Positions 1 through 8,618 of a stretch of 32,759 bases of DNA are shown piece after piece. Both the position numbers and the translations under genes were made by a program. Origin of the DNA: Mycobacteriales bacterium (GTDB taxonomy: Bacteria > Actinomycetota > Actinomycetes > Mycobacteriales > SCTD01); the NCBI GenBank assembly GCA_040902655.1, contig JBBDWV010000041.1:60647-93405 (forward strand), given 5' to 3'. The notes beneath the pieces are model-generated. The model did not search any database, had not been told where the DNA came from, and saw nothing but the letters and a program-made list of their open reading frames with translations. Position 1 is the first letter of the stretch, and each line of letters starts with the position of its first letter.

Positions 1-595
1 AGAGGCCGCGGCCGACCTGGTGCCCCACGTCCTCGCCCTGGCCGCCCAGCTGCGCCCAGCTTCCTTGCTCCCTGGCAAGGCGCCGGATGCGCTGCTGGCC
101 GAGGTGCGCAGCCTGCTGGATGTGACGCCCCCGCCCGGCTCCCCACCGCCGCACCACCGTGACGGAGGAGACGAAGACCCAGTAGGCGAGGACGGCCGCG
201 ACGTAGACGACTGCCCAGGTGGGAAGTGGACGCTCCTCGGGCAGGGGCGGCAGCAGCACCGTCGCCAGCAGGGCGGCCGCGGCGGCGAGGCCCGCCGGCA
301 CCTCGAGCCAGTGCGGCAGCCTGCGGAAGGAGCCGGTGAAGCGGAGCAGCAGGTAGGGGAAGGCCAGGAGCAGGAGCACCGGCACCGCGCGCAGGAGGAC
401 CGGCAGCTCGGCATCGTCGGAGACAAGAAGACTCTGGAGCAGCACGACCGACAGCGCAGCGAAGGCCCCTGCGGCCCACCAGCCGCCGGCTCCGGACCTG
501 GGGGCGCGGGCGGCCGCCACCAGCGCCAGGGCGCCGAAGGCCGTCAGGGCGGCTGTGCGGATGACGAGCAGGGCGTCTGCGGCGAGGTGCTCCAT
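1..595 (-). CDS. Multi-pass membrane protein of unknown function (partial, runs off window start)
   Basis: The ATG at 595 lies one base after the TGA of the REC-EAL gene, so the two are probably one transcript. About 198 codons are open to the window edge without a stop. Residues 1-150 hold hydrophobic stretches separated by short basic loops, for example ALTAFGALALVAAA, FAALSVVLLQSLLV, VLLLLAFPYLLL, LAAAAALLATVLL and VYVAAVLAYWVFVSSVTVV, so about five membrane segments. Such bundles often precede signalling output domains in actinobacteria, but no output domain is visible here. The last 40 or so codons before the edge (positions about 1-125) turn Gln/His/Gly/Arg-rich. They look less like protein than the plus-strand frame over the same bases, so the true C-terminus is uncertain. 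I do not recognise the family. Confidence 0.55.
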   Translation of the reverse strand, partial: MEHLAADALLVIRTAALTAFGALALVAAARAPRSGAGGWWAAGAFAALSVVLLQSLLVSDDAELPVLLRAVPVLLLLAFPYLLLRFTGSFRRLPHWLEVPAGLAAAAALLATVLLPPLPEERPLPTWAVVYVAAVLAYWVFVSSVTVVRRWGAGRGRHIQQAAHLGQQRIRRLAREQGSWAQLGGQGEDVGHQVGRGL

Positions 596-596
596 G

Positions 597-1844
597 TCAG
601 GCCGAGTCTGCCACCGCCGCGAACTCGTTCAACGTCAAGGCCGACGGAAGCTGGGCCGGGCGGGCCAGGTGGTAGCCCTGCCCCCAGCCGATCTCCAGCG
701 CTCTCAGCGTCTCCAGCTCGGCCGCGGTCTCGATGCCCTCGGCGACGATCACCGCGTCCAGCTCGCGGGCGAAGGCGACCAGCCCGGTGGCGAGGGCGCG
801 GCGGGCCGGGTCGGTGTCGATGCCCCGGGTCAGGGCGACGTCGAGCTTGACGATCTCGGGGCGCACCCGCAGGAGGTGGTGCAGACCGGCGTAGCCGGCC
901 CCGGTGTCGTCGACAGCGACCCGGACGCCGCGCCGGCGCAGCCGACCCAGGGCGGCGAGCAGCGTGTCGTAGTCGGCCACCTGGCTGTGCTCGGTGAGTT
1001 CGAGCACGATCCGCTCCCCGGGGACGCGGTCGAACAGGTCGGCCAACTGCGGTGACACGGCGGTCGCCGGCGACGCGTTCAGCGACAGGAACGGCCCGCA
1101 GGGCAGCTGGCCGAGCTGCTCCAGCGCCGCCGCGATGGCCGCGAGCTCGAGGTCGACGCCCCGGTCGACGCGGCCCGCGTCCTCGAACCACTCGTTCGGC
1201 GGGCGTGGCGGGTCGGCGGCGAAGCGCGCGAGCGCCTCCAGGCCCACGAGCCGGCTGCGTGCCAGGTCGACGATCGGCTGGAAGACCATGCGGAGCCGGT
1301 CCTCGGCGAGCACGGCGTCGATCCGGCTCGACAGCTCCCGGTGCTCGGCCGCCAGCCGCCGCTCCTGCGAGGCACGCCGGTCGAGTTCGGCGGTGAGGGT
1401 GGCGTTGTGCCGCTGGACGGTGGCGTACAGGCTCCGGGTCTGCAGCAGGTTGCGGACCCGGAGCAGGACCTCGGTGGCGTCGAAGGGCTTGGTGAGGAAG
1501 TCGTTGGCGCCGGCGCGGAGGGCGCGGTCGCGGGTCGTCGACGTGGTGTCGGCGGTGAGGACGAGGATGGGGACGAACTGCTCGTCGGGCGTGGCCGCCC
1601 GCAGCGCCGCCATGACCGCGAAGCCGTCGAGGTGGGGCATCTGGAGGTCCAGCAGCACCAGGTCCGGGCGCGCCTGCTGCCAGCGGTCCAGGGCCTGCCG
1701 GGGGTCGGTCACCCCGTGGGTCCGTCGCACGCCGGCGTCACGGAGCAGGCGGGTCAGCAGCGCGACGTTGGCGGGCGCGTCGTCGACGACGAGGACGGAG
1801 GCGTCACGCAGCAGATCCTCGTCGACGCCGGGCTGAACCGTCAC
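597..1844 (-). CDS. Response regulator with EAL-type c-di-GMP phosphodiesterase domain
   Basis: A receiver domain (about residues 15-135) has the acidic pair in VLVVDDAP, the phospho-acceptor Asp in LLDLQMP and the Lys in TKPFD. A short charged, probably coiled linker follows, then an EAL domain (about 185-405). The EAL motifs look complete: GLEAL, SLNASP, LELTEH, DDTGAGY, IVKLD, VAEGIE and GQGYHLARP. It is therefore predicted to hydrolyse c-di-GMP to pGpG, gated by phosphorylation. The GTG at 1844 gives a 415-residue protein starting just before the receiver fold. Its ribosome-binding site is weak, and the frame stays open to an ATG at 1976 and beyond, so the start is uncertain. It is followed after one base by the membrane-protein gene. 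A c-di-GMP enzyme fits the PilZ protein in the chemotaxis operon at the other end of the window. Confidence 0.88.
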   Translation of the reverse strand: MTVQPGVDEDLLRDASVLVVDDAPANVALLTRLLRDAGVRRTHGVTDPRQALDRWQQARPDLVLLDLQMPHLDGFAVMAALRAATPDEQFVPILVLTADTTSTTRDRALRAGANDFLTKPFDATEVLLRVRNLLQTRSLYATVQRHNATLTAELDRRASQERRLAAEHRELSSRIDAVLAEDRLRMVFQPIVDLARSRLVGLEALARFAADPPRPPNEWFEDAGRVDRGVDLELAAIAAALEQLGQLPCGPFLSLNASPATAVSPQLADLFDRVPGERIVLELTEHSQVADYDTLLAALGRLRRRGVRVAVDDTGAGYAGLHHLLRVRPEIVKLDVALTRGIDTDPARRALATGLVAFARELDAVIVAEGIETAAELETLRALEIGWGQGYHLARPAQLPSALTLNEFAAVADSA

Positions 1845-2061
1845 CGCCGATCTATCCACAGGACAGGGTCGCCGACCACGAGCAGGAGGGTACGCCGCGG
1901 GTCGGCGCCCGACACTCCGCGCTGCTGTCGTGCCTGCGTCCTTTCCCAGTGGTGCTGGGCAAGCCTTCCTCGTCATCACTGTCCACAGATTGTCGAAGTC
2001 GGCTCGGTGCTGCCGCCGCGGAGCCGCAGCCTGAGTGACATGCCGACGAGCGAGGAGCACC

Positions 2062-2610
2062 ATGGACCCCGTGACCCTGCTGCCTGTCCGCCATGACGGC
2101 TGGACCTGCGACGAGCTCGAGGACCTGCCCGACGACGGCCTGCGCTACGAGCTCGTCGACGGCAGCCTGCACGTGAACCCGCCGCCCACCAACCTGCACG
2201 ACTACGCCGCCTTCCGGCTCGCCGTCCTCCTCGACGCGGCGCTGGGCGAGCCCTGGCGGACCGTGCCCGGGGGAGGTATCGCCTTCGGCCCGCGTGACTA
2301 CCGGCAGCCCGACCTGATGGTCATCAGGAGGACGGCGCTGGACAGCCGCCTGGCCTCTCCCATGGACGTGCTGCTCGCCGTCGAGGTGATGAGTCCGAGC
2401 AGCCTCACGGAGGACCGTCTGGTGAAGCCGGCCCAGTACGCCGCGGCCGGGATCCAGCACTACTGGCGGCTCGAACGCCAGGACGCACCGGAACTCGTGA
2501 CGCACGAGCTGGCGGGATCGGTCTACCGGGAGGCGGGCCGCTTCACCGATGAGGTCGTCGTCGAGCGGCCGGTGGGCTTGCACTTCCGGCTCGAGGATCT
2601 CCTGCGCTGA
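2062..2610 (+). CDS. Uma2-family (DUF820) restriction-endonuclease-fold protein
   Basis: This 182-residue protein has the Uma2/DUF820 pattern: an N-terminal GLRYELVDG strand-turn, then RQPDLMVI (acidic residue), VEVMSPSS (Glu of the E-x-K-like core) and KPAQYAAAGIQHYWRL. That is the order of a PD-(D/E)xK nuclease fold. The ATG at 2062 is preceded by GAGGAG at proper spacing and is preferred over upstream in-frame starts. The family is common and often multicopy in actinobacteria and cyanobacteria; its role is not established. It transcribes away from the REC-EAL gene across a 217-bp divergent spacer in which I see no recognisable regulatory element. It has no evident tie to motility. Confidence 0.85.
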   Translation: MDPVTLLPVRHDGWTCDELEDLPDDGLRYELVDGSLHVNPPPTNLHDYAAFRLAVLLDAALGEPWRTVPGGGIAFGPRDYRQPDLMVIRRTALDSRLASPMDVLLAVEVMSPSSLTEDRLVKPAQYAAAGIQHYWRLERQDAPELVTHELAGSVYREAGRFTDEVVVERPVGLHFRLEDLLR

Positions 2611-2793
2611 CCGGGGCTGCCATCCGGCAGCAGGCGCTTCACTGAGCGCAAGCAGTCGAGATTCAGTACTCCGGTGGACCTGCGGTTCGGGCTTCACCTC
2701 CTGATCGGCTGAGGCGGGGTCCTTCCGCCTGACCTCGAGGAGAGGCAGGATCGGCTGGCTTCGCCCTCCGCTGCCCCCGCGTAAGAACGCGAC

Positions 2794-5589
2794 GTGCCCG
2801 CTCAACCCGTGGGGCTGCCTGTCGATAGCACCTGGGTGACGCGCCTCATCTATGCCCTGGCCGAAGATGCTCCCCGTGCGGTCACCTGGCACGGGCCCTT
2901 CTTGAACCACAGCGGGTACGGCGAGGAGATGCGCGGCTTCGTCACCGGCCTCCGAGACCGCGGCGAGCAGATCTCGGCTGCGCCGGTGGCGACGTCTGCG
3001 CGCTACGTGAAGAGCCTGGGGGCCGATCGCCTGGCGCAGTTCGAAGCCGCCGTCGCCGAGCCGGCCGTCGATCACGCCGTCCAGGTCCTGCACCTGCCGC
3101 CGCACGTCCTCCGCCGGCTTCCGGGCGCAGGTCCGCATGTCGCCCGCTCGATGTTCGAGACGGACGGTCTGCCCGCAGGCTGGGCTTCAGGCCTCAACCA
3201 GATGGACGAGGTCTGGGTGCCTGCGGCATTCAACGTGGAGACCTTCCGGCGAGCGGGTGTGACGGTGCCGCTGCGTGTCGTTCCCGGGGGTGTCGACGCA
3301 GACGTCTACCGCCCCGGCCTCGCGCCGCTGCAGATCGACGGTCTGTCCGGGACCGTCTTCCTGTCCGTCTTCGAATGGAGCTTCCGCAAGGGCTGGGACG
3401 TGCTGCTCCGGGCCTGGGCCGACGCCTTCGACCACCGCGACGACGTCACGCTGCTCCTGCGCGCCTACCCGCAGCAGGACTTCGAGGGGCAGCGGCCTGC
3501 AGACGAGATCGAACGACGCATCAACACCTTCCTGAAGAAGATCGGGAAGTCGCGCCGACGTGTTGCTCCCATCGTGGTGCTGCAGGAGATGGTCAGTGAC
3601 GCCGACATGCCCGCCCTGTACGCGCGGGCCGACGCCTACGTCTCCCCGACACGGGGTGAAGGGTCGGGACGGCCTTTCCTGGAAGCGCTTTCGTCCGGCC
3701 TTCCCGTGCTCGCCACGCGCTGGAGCGGCCACCTGGAGTTCCTCGACGACGACAACAGCCTGCTGATCGACATCGACGGCACCGAGCCGATCGATCAGCG
3801 GCAGGAGCTGGCCTTCTACCGGGGACAGCGCTGGGCCAGTCCTTCGGTGCGCCACCTCACGCAGCTCCTGCGCTCGGTGGTCGAGGATCCCGCTGCAGCC
3901 GCAGGGCGGGCGGAGCGTGGGCGGCAGGACGTGCTGCAACGCTTCACCTGGGAGAAGGTCAGCGAGATCGCGGCCGAGCACCTGGACGCGCTCCAGACGC
4001 AGCAGCGTCCGGAGCGCAAGGCGCGCGAGGAGGTGCCCGCCGTCCGCTGGATCGGTGACCAGTGGGGGCAGCACAGCCTGTCGCGGGTGAACCGGGAGTG
4101 GTGCTCACGCCTGGCCGGCTCCGGACGGGTCGAGCTGGAAGTTCTGAGCCATGAGCAGCCGAAGGTCGAGCGCGGACTGCCTGGGATGCGGGCCTTGGAA
4201 GACGCCACTGGGCCGGTCCTGCGGCGTCCGGTCGACGTGGTCGTCCGGCACCAGTGGCCGCCGGACTGGACCGCGCCGCAGGAAGGCGCCTGGGTGGTCG
4301 TACAGCCATGGGAGTTCGGCGGCCTGCCGGACTCCTGGGTACCGGCGTTGCGGGACGAGGTCGACGAGGTCTGGTGCTACACCACCTACGTCCGTGACGT
4401 GTACGCCCGCAGCGGCATCCCCGCGGAGAAGCTGAAGATCGTGCCCTGTGGTGTGGACACCGGCTTGTTCCGACCCGACGGGGCGCGCTACCCGCTCACC
4501 AGCACGCAGACGACGAAGCTCCTCTTCGTGGGTGGGACGATCGCCCGGAAGGGCATCGACGTGCTGCTCTCGACATACTCGGCGACCTTCGGGCCCACGG
4601 ATGACGTCTGTCTCGTCATCAAGAGCACCGGCGCCCAGGACGCCTACCAGGGGAGCGCCATCGACGAGCAGATCCGGGTGATGGCAGCCGACCCGCTGCT
4701 GCCGTCGATCGAACTCATCGACGACGAACTCAGCGACGAGCAGATGGCCGCACTCTACCGCTCCTGTGACCTGCTGGTGCACCCCTACCGTGGGGAAGGC
4801 TTCGCACTCCCCGTCGCCGAGGCCATGGCCTCCGGACTGCCGGTGGTCGTGACAGCCGTCGGTGCCTGCGCGGACTTCTGCGACGACAGCAACGCCTACC
4901 TCGTGCCTGCTACAGAGGTGACGGTGACCGTCAACGACGCCGGGCCGAGCGCCGCGGGCTACTCCTGCGCCGATCCTGACGCCGACGTCCTGTCCCGGAC
5001 ATTGCTCCAGGCGGTCGGGGACGTCGCCGGAAGGCGCGTCAAAGCGTCGCGGGCGCGGGAGCGGATCGTGTCGGACTTCTCGTGGGACAGGGCAGCCGGC
5101 GTGATCGCCGAGCGCTGCACCGTCCTGGCGCGGAGCGTTCCCGCGCGGTTCGTACCACGACAGCCGAGCGCCGACAGCTCGTTCACGCTGGACGCGCCCT
5201 CGGACCGCGCCCTGCTGCTCGACGGAGACTGGCAGAGTGGTGAGGTGGACCGTGCCGTTCGCCTGTTCGCCCAGGCGTGGCTTCCCTCGCGCCCGGTCAC
5301 GCTTGTCCTGCGCGTGCCCGGTCAGCTGCACGCCGCGGCCGACCGGGTGGAGTCGGCCCTGCGGGAGGCCGGCGTCGACGTCGACGCCGACGCCGACGGT
5401 CCGGACATCCTGCTCGTGGACAATGTCGAGGATGACCATCACCTCGACGACCTCTACCTCAGCGTCGCCCGCGTGCTGCGAAGCGGTGACACGACGAGCG
5501 CCGCGCGGGCCGGTCGTGTCGGCACCGCGGTCGTCGCCGCGGACGACCTGCCGTCCTGGACCGACCTGCTCGAGGGGCTGACCACGTGA
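2794..5589 (+). CDS. Tandem two-domain GT4 glycosyltransferase
   Basis: A 931-residue protein with two complete GT-B, family-4-like glycosyltransferase modules. Module 1 (about 25-400) has VVPGGVDADVYRP, the SVFEWSFRKGW strand and the E-x7-E donor site EGSGRPFLE followed by ALSSGLPVLAT. Module 2 (about 415-800) has VPCGVDTGLFRP, LFVGGTIARKGID and EGFALPVAE followed by AMASGLPVVVT. Residues 800-931 form a smaller alpha/beta region I cannot assign. Both donor sites look intact, so it could add two successive sugars from nucleotide-sugar donors. There is no signal peptide or membrane segment, so it is cytoplasmic. The start is GTG at 2794 with no strong ribosome-binding site. The stop overlaps the next gene's GTG (GTGA). 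Its position near the flagellins suggests a role in the flagellin glycan, but cell-surface polysaccharide synthesis is an alternative. Confidence 0.85.
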   Translation: MPAQPVGLPVDSTWVTRLIYALAEDAPRAVTWHGPFLNHSGYGEEMRGFVTGLRDRGEQISAAPVATSARYVKSLGADRLAQFEAAVAEPAVDHAVQVLHLPPHVLRRLPGAGPHVARSMFETDGLPAGWASGLNQMDEVWVPAAFNVETFRRAGVTVPLRVVPGGVDADVYRPGLAPLQIDGLSGTVFLSVFEWSFRKGWDVLLRAWADAFDHRDDVTLLLRAYPQQDFEGQRPADEIERRINTFLKKIGKSRRRVAPIVVLQEMVSDADMPALYARADAYVSPTRGEGSGRPFLEALSSGLPVLATRWSGHLEFLDDDNSLLIDIDGTEPIDQRQELAFYRGQRWASPSVRHLTQLLRSVVEDPAAAAGRAERGRQDVLQRFTWEKVSEIAAEHLDALQTQQRPERKAREEVPAVRWIGDQWGQHSLSRVNREWCSRLAGSGRVELEVLSHEQPKVERGLPGMRALEDATGPVLRRPVDVVVRHQWPPDWTAPQEGAWVVVQPWEFGGLPDSWVPALRDEVDEVWCYTTYVRDVYARSGIPAEKLKIVPCGVDTGLFRPDGARYPLTSTQTTKLLFVGGTIARKGIDVLLSTYSATFGPTDDVCLVIKSTGAQDAYQGSAIDEQIRVMAADPLLPSIELIDDELSDEQMAALYRSCDLLVHPYRGEGFALPVAEAMASGLPVVVTAVGACADFCDDSNAYLVPATEVTVTVNDAGPSAAGYSCADPDADVLSRTLLQAVGDVAGRRVKASRARERIVSDFSWDRAAGVIAERCTVLARSVPARFVPRQPSADSSFTLDAPSDRALLLDGDWQSGEVDRAVRLFAQAWLPSRPVTLVLRVPGQLHAAADRVESALREAGVDVDADADGPDILLVDNVEDDHHLDDLYLSVARVLRSGDTTSAARAGRVGTAVVAADDLPSWTDLLEGLTT

Positions 5590-6401
5590 CCGCATCCGAG
5601 GAGCTCACCGACGGCCGGATCACCGCCGAGAGACTGGTCGAGAACGGCAGACTCGATCAGGCGGAGACCGTGCTGACCCGCTTGCTCGCGGTCCACCCGG
5701 ATCATTCGGCTCTGCTGTCCGACCTCGCCGTCGTCCTCTTCCAGCTCGGCCGCCCGGTGGACAGCCTCGAGCTGCTCGACCGTGCGCTGCAGGTGGATCA
5801 GGCTGCACAGGAGGCAGCCGACAATCATCTCCAGCTGCTCCAGCTGCTCGACCAGGACGCCGACTACCGGCCCATCGCCATCCAGCACAACCTCGTCTGC
5901 ACCGCCGCACCGGGTCCTGCGTCTGCTGGCACCTCGCGACAGCTGCGCCTCAACCTGGGGGCGGGCGACGACCGCCGGGAGGGCTACCTCAACGTCGACC
6001 TGCGCGTGGAGACAGCGGATCTGGTCGCCGACGTCCGCGCACTTCCCTTCGCGGCCGGTGCAGCGGACGAGCTCCTCGCACACGATGTCCTGGAGCACTT
6101 CTGGCGGGATGCCGTCCCAGCCCTGCTGGGGGAGTGGCAGCGGGTGCTGCGACCAGGTGGGCTGCTGCGCGTACGGGTGCCCAACCTCCCGGTCCTGGCC
6201 GCGTTGCTCGACACCGATCAGCACGACCAGGTCGTCGAGAACATCTACGGTGGCCACCGGTGGGGACCGGAGGGCGCCTATGACACCCACCACTGGGGCT
6301 GGAGCCGCACCAGCCTGGTCCGTGAACTCGACCGCGCCGGCTTCGACGTCCAGCTGGTCGACAACGAGCCCAACATGACAGCGCTGGCTGTGAAGCGGTG
6401 A
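5586..6401 (+). CDS. TPR-containing class I SAM-dependent methyltransferase
   Basis: The protein has 271 residues. Residues about 10-80 form one or two TPR-like helical pairs (AERLVENGRLDQAETVLTRL, then LAVVLFQLGRPVDSLELLDRAL). From about residue 118 a class I methyltransferase fold begins with motif I LNLGAGDDRREGYLNVDL, then DLVADVRALPF, AHDVLEHF and the RVLRPGGLLRVRVPN strand typical of Methyltransf_11-like enzymes. It overlaps the double glycosyltransferase by GTGA, so the two are translationally coupled and probably act on the same product. An O-methyltransferase for a sugar or glycopeptide is the simplest reading; the substrate cannot be told from sequence. It ends 32 bp from the convergent gmd-like gene, with no strong terminator visible between them. 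Confidence 0.83.
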   Translation: MTASEELTDGRITAERLVENGRLDQAETVLTRLLAVHPDHSALLSDLAVVLFQLGRPVDSLELLDRALQVDQAAQEAADNHLQLLQLLDQDADYRPIAIQHNLVCTAAPGPASAGTSRQLRLNLGAGDDRREGYLNVDLRVETADLVADVRALPFAAGAADELLAHDVLEHFWRDAVPALLGEWQRVLRPGGLLRVRVPNLPVLAALLDTDQHDQVVENIYGGHRWGPEGAYDTHHWGWSRTSLVRELDRAGFDVQLVDNEPNMTALAVKR

Positions 6402-6433
6402 CCTGAGGCGCCCTGTTCGTTCGGCGGGGAATC

Positions 6434-7414
6434 CTACCGACGGCCTCGCTGCAGCAGGGCTCGGTCGTGATCCACCATCCGGCCGACGATGTCAGCGAAG
6501 TCGAGGTCGGCAGACCAGCCGAGCCTGTCCCGCGCCCGGCTCGCGTCTCCGACCAGCTCGACTGCGTCGGCAGGTCGATGGAGAGCAGGGTCGACGCTGA
6601 CGAGCGCTCTCCAGTCCTGGATTCCCACCCGGGCGAAGGCGGCGGCGACGAAGTCCTCCACGCTGTGCGACCTGCCGGTAGCGATGATGTAGTCGTCTGC
6701 ACTGCTGTGCTGAAGTGCGCGGACCATGGCATCGACGTATTCCGGGGCCCATCCCCAGTCGCGGCGGGCGGCCAGGTTACCCAGTACCAGGCTGCGTTGC
6801 TGCCCCTCTGCGATGGCCGCCACCGCCTGAGTGATCTTGCGGGTCACGAAGGTCGGCGGCCGGCGGGGCGATTCGTGGTTGTAGAGGATGGTGCTGACCG
6901 CATGCAGCCCACGGGCGCGGTAGACCTGCACGAGATGATGGGCGTAGGCCTTGGCGGCCCCGTAGGGCGAGCGGGGGCTCACCTCCGTCGACTCGTTCTG
7001 CGGGGCCTGCTCTGCGCCGGAGAAGATCTCGGCGCTCGAGGCCTGCAGGAAGCGGACGGCGTGTCCGGTCGCCTCCTGTCTCCGCCACACGAGGTCGAGC
7101 AGGAAGGCGACGGCGAGGCCGTTGACCCGAGCGGCCAGAACGGGTTGGTCCCAGGATTCTGCGACCGAGGAGAGGCCGGCGAGGTTGAACACGGCGTCGG
7201 GGGAAGCCGCGGCGAGGACCTGCCGCATCGCGGTGTGATCCAGCAGGTCGGCTTCGTGCAGGACGACTGCCTCGCCGAGCGCCCACAATGCTTCCGGGAG
7301 CGCCTCACCTGGGCGGACGACGCCGTGCACGGACCAGCCGCTGCCGGCCAGCTGTTCGACGAGGTAGCCGCCGTCCTGCCCCGTCACACCGGTGACCAGC
7401 GCGGTGCCGCTCAT
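6434..7414 (-). CDS. GDP-mannose 4,6-dehydratase-like SDR epimerase/dehydratase (second paralogue)
   Basis: This is a 326-residue extended short-chain dehydrogenase. The Rossmann glycine motif TGVTGQDGGYL is at the N-terminus, SSAEIF carries the catalytic Ser/Glu positions, SPYGAAKAYAH carries YxxxK, and NHESPRRPPTFVTRKI is the Gmd signature loop. It is related to but clearly diverged from the Gmd immediately upstream, for example IFSGAEQAP where that enzyme has MFGKVQEVP. Its ATG shares one base with the upstream stop (TGATG), so the pair is translationally coupled. It may be a second dehydratase, a partner in a heteromer, or an enzyme altered to act on the keto-sugar product. Sequence alone does not decide between these. 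Confidence 0.85.
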   Translation of the reverse strand: MSGTALVTGVTGQDGGYLVEQLAGSGWSVHGVVRPGEALPEALWALGEAVVLHEADLLDHTAMRQVLAAASPDAVFNLAGLSSVAESWDQPVLAARVNGLAVAFLLDLVWRRQEATGHAVRFLQASSAEIFSGAEQAPQNESTEVSPRSPYGAAKAYAHHLVQVYRARGLHAVSTILYNHESPRRPPTFVTRKITQAVAAIAEGQQRSLVLGNLAARRDWGWAPEYVDAMVRALQHSSADDYIIATGRSHSVEDFVAAAFARVGIQDWRALVSVDPALHRPADAVELVGDASRARDRLGWSADLDFADIVGRMVDHDRALLQRGRR

Positions 7415-8400
7415 CAGCGACTCAGTAGGAACTGCTGCTCGGCGAGGTCGCTCTCCACCATCATCTGCACCAGCTCCTGGAAGCCCACCGTAGGCTGCCA
7501 GCCGAGCTCCACACGTGCCTTGCTGGCGTCACCGACGAGAAGATCGACTTCGGCTGGGCGGAAGTAGCGGGGATCCTGCACCACGTACCGCTCCCAGTCC
7601 TCGATGCCGGCATGGCGGAACGCCACATCGAGCAGCTCGCGGATCGAGTGCGGCTCCCCGGTCGCCACGACGTAGTCGTTGCCTCGGGGCTGCTGCAGCA
7701 TCAGCCACATGGCTTGCACGTAGTCGCCGGCGAAACCCCAGTCGCGCTGGGCGTCCAGGTTGCCCAGGGAGACGGAGCCCTGCAGGCCCAGGGCGATGCG
7801 GGCGACGGCGCGGGTCACCTTGCGCGTCACGAACTCGGGTCCCCGACGCGGTGACTCGTGGTTGAACAGGATCCCGGACGAGGCGTGCATGCCGTAGGAC
7901 TCGCGGTAGTTGATCGTCATGTAGTGACCGAAGACCTTGGCCACGCCGTACGGCGACCTCGGCCACAGCAGGGTCGACTCACGCTGCGGCACCTCCTGCA
8001 CCTTGCCGAACATCTCTGAGCTGGAGGCCTGGTAGAAGCGGACCCGGTCCAGATTCTCCCCTGCGTAGAGACGAGTCGCCTCGAGCATGTTCAGCACGCC
8101 CTTACCTGTCACGTCCGAGGTCAGGTGGGCGTTCTCCCAGGAGTAGGCCACGAAGGAGATGGCGCCCAGGTTGTAGACCTCGTCCGGTTGCGCGACCTGG
8201 AACGCCCGCATGAGGCTGGACAGGTCCAGCAGGTCGCCGGTGACCACCTCCACGTCGGGCACCGTCTCCTGGAGCAGTGCGAGCTTGGGGTTGTTCTGGC
8301 CGCGCAACAGCCCGACGACGTGATACCCCTTGGCGAGCAGGAGCTCGGAGAGATAGAGGCCGTCCTGACCCGTCACGCCGGTGATGAATGCTCGCTTCAC
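7414..8400 (-). CDS. gmd: GDP-mannose 4,6-dehydratase
   Basis: This 328-residue enzyme matches the Gmd family closely. It has ITGVTGQDGLYLSELLL (NADP-binding glycine motif), VYNLGAISFVAYSW, SSSEMFGKVQE (catalytic Ser/Glu), PRSPYGVAKVFGHY (YxxxK), NHESPRRGPEFVTRKV and LGNLDAQRDWGFAGDYV. Gmd converts GDP-D-mannose to GDP-4-keto-6-deoxy-D-mannose, the precursor of GDP-fucose, GDP-rhamnose and GDP-perosamine-type sugars. The start is GTG at 8400 after GGGAG. It overlaps its paralogue downstream. It lies downstream of the flagellin unit on the same strand, so read-through from fliS could reach it. No reductase or aminotransferase that would finish a deoxyhexose is recognisable in this window. Confidence 0.92.
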   Translation of the reverse strand: MKRAFITGVTGQDGLYLSELLLAKGYHVVGLLRGQNNPKLALLQETVPDVEVVTGDLLDLSSLMRAFQVAQPDEVYNLGAISFVAYSWENAHLTSDVTGKGVLNMLEATRLYAGENLDRVRFYQASSSEMFGKVQEVPQRESTLLWPRSPYGVAKVFGHYMTINYRESYGMHASSGILFNHESPRRGPEFVTRKVTRAVARIALGLQGSVSLGNLDAQRDWGFAGDYVQAMWLMLQQPRGNDYVVATGEPHSIRELLDVAFRHAGIEDWERYVVQDPRYFRPAEVDLLVGDASKARVELGWQPTVGFQELVQMMVESDLAEQQFLLSR

Positions 8401-8445
8401 ACGCTCCCGCTTCCCGACACGGACGACGGCGAGGGCGCCGACCGG

Positions 8446-8480
8446 GGCGCCGCTCCTGAGCCGTGGAGCCTAGCGGCGCC
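8446..8480 (-). other. Inverted repeat between flagellin copy A and gmd
   Basis: GGCGCCGCT at 8446-8454 pairs perfectly with AGCGGCGCC at 8472-8480 across a 17-nt loop. It lies in the 155-bp gap between the fliT stump and gmd. There is no T-run on either strand. It could be a Rho-independent-like terminator of the flagellin unit, a leader hairpin of gmd, or a chance structure in GC-rich DNA. Confidence 0.3.
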
Positions 8481-8555
8481 GCTCCCTACGTCCTCGGGAC
8501 GGTCGAGGTTCAGGCGCCGTGGGCCAGAGGTCGCGGGAGCGCGTGCAGCTGCCGA

Positions 8556-8618
8556 TCAGCGGAGGCGGACCTGGTCGGCGAAGCTGTCGAGGCAGGTTGT
8601 CCAGGTGGTGGTGGTCAT
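8556..8618 (-). pseudogene. Truncated fliT-like stump at the end of flagellin copy A
   Basis: The first 15 codons (MTTTTWTTCLDSFAD) are identical to the intact fliT-like gene at 11484-11774. Its ATG overlaps the fliS stop as ATGA, exactly as in the intact copy. After Asp15 the sequence switches to unrelated DNA, giving QVRLR and a stop. The switch coincides with the left edge of the identical repeat at 8572, so the fragment is a duplication scar. The 20-residue product is unlikely to fold. Confidence 0.88.

Noticed and set aside
2611-2793. Possible small gene or RNA in the 183-bp gap before the double glycosyltransferase
   Set aside because: No open frame with a ribosome-binding site, no clear promoter or hairpin could be supported.
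8551-8558. GCCGATCA as another FliA -10 element on the plus strand
   Set aside because: No CTCA-like element lies 15 bases upstream, and it would drive transcription antisense into fliS.
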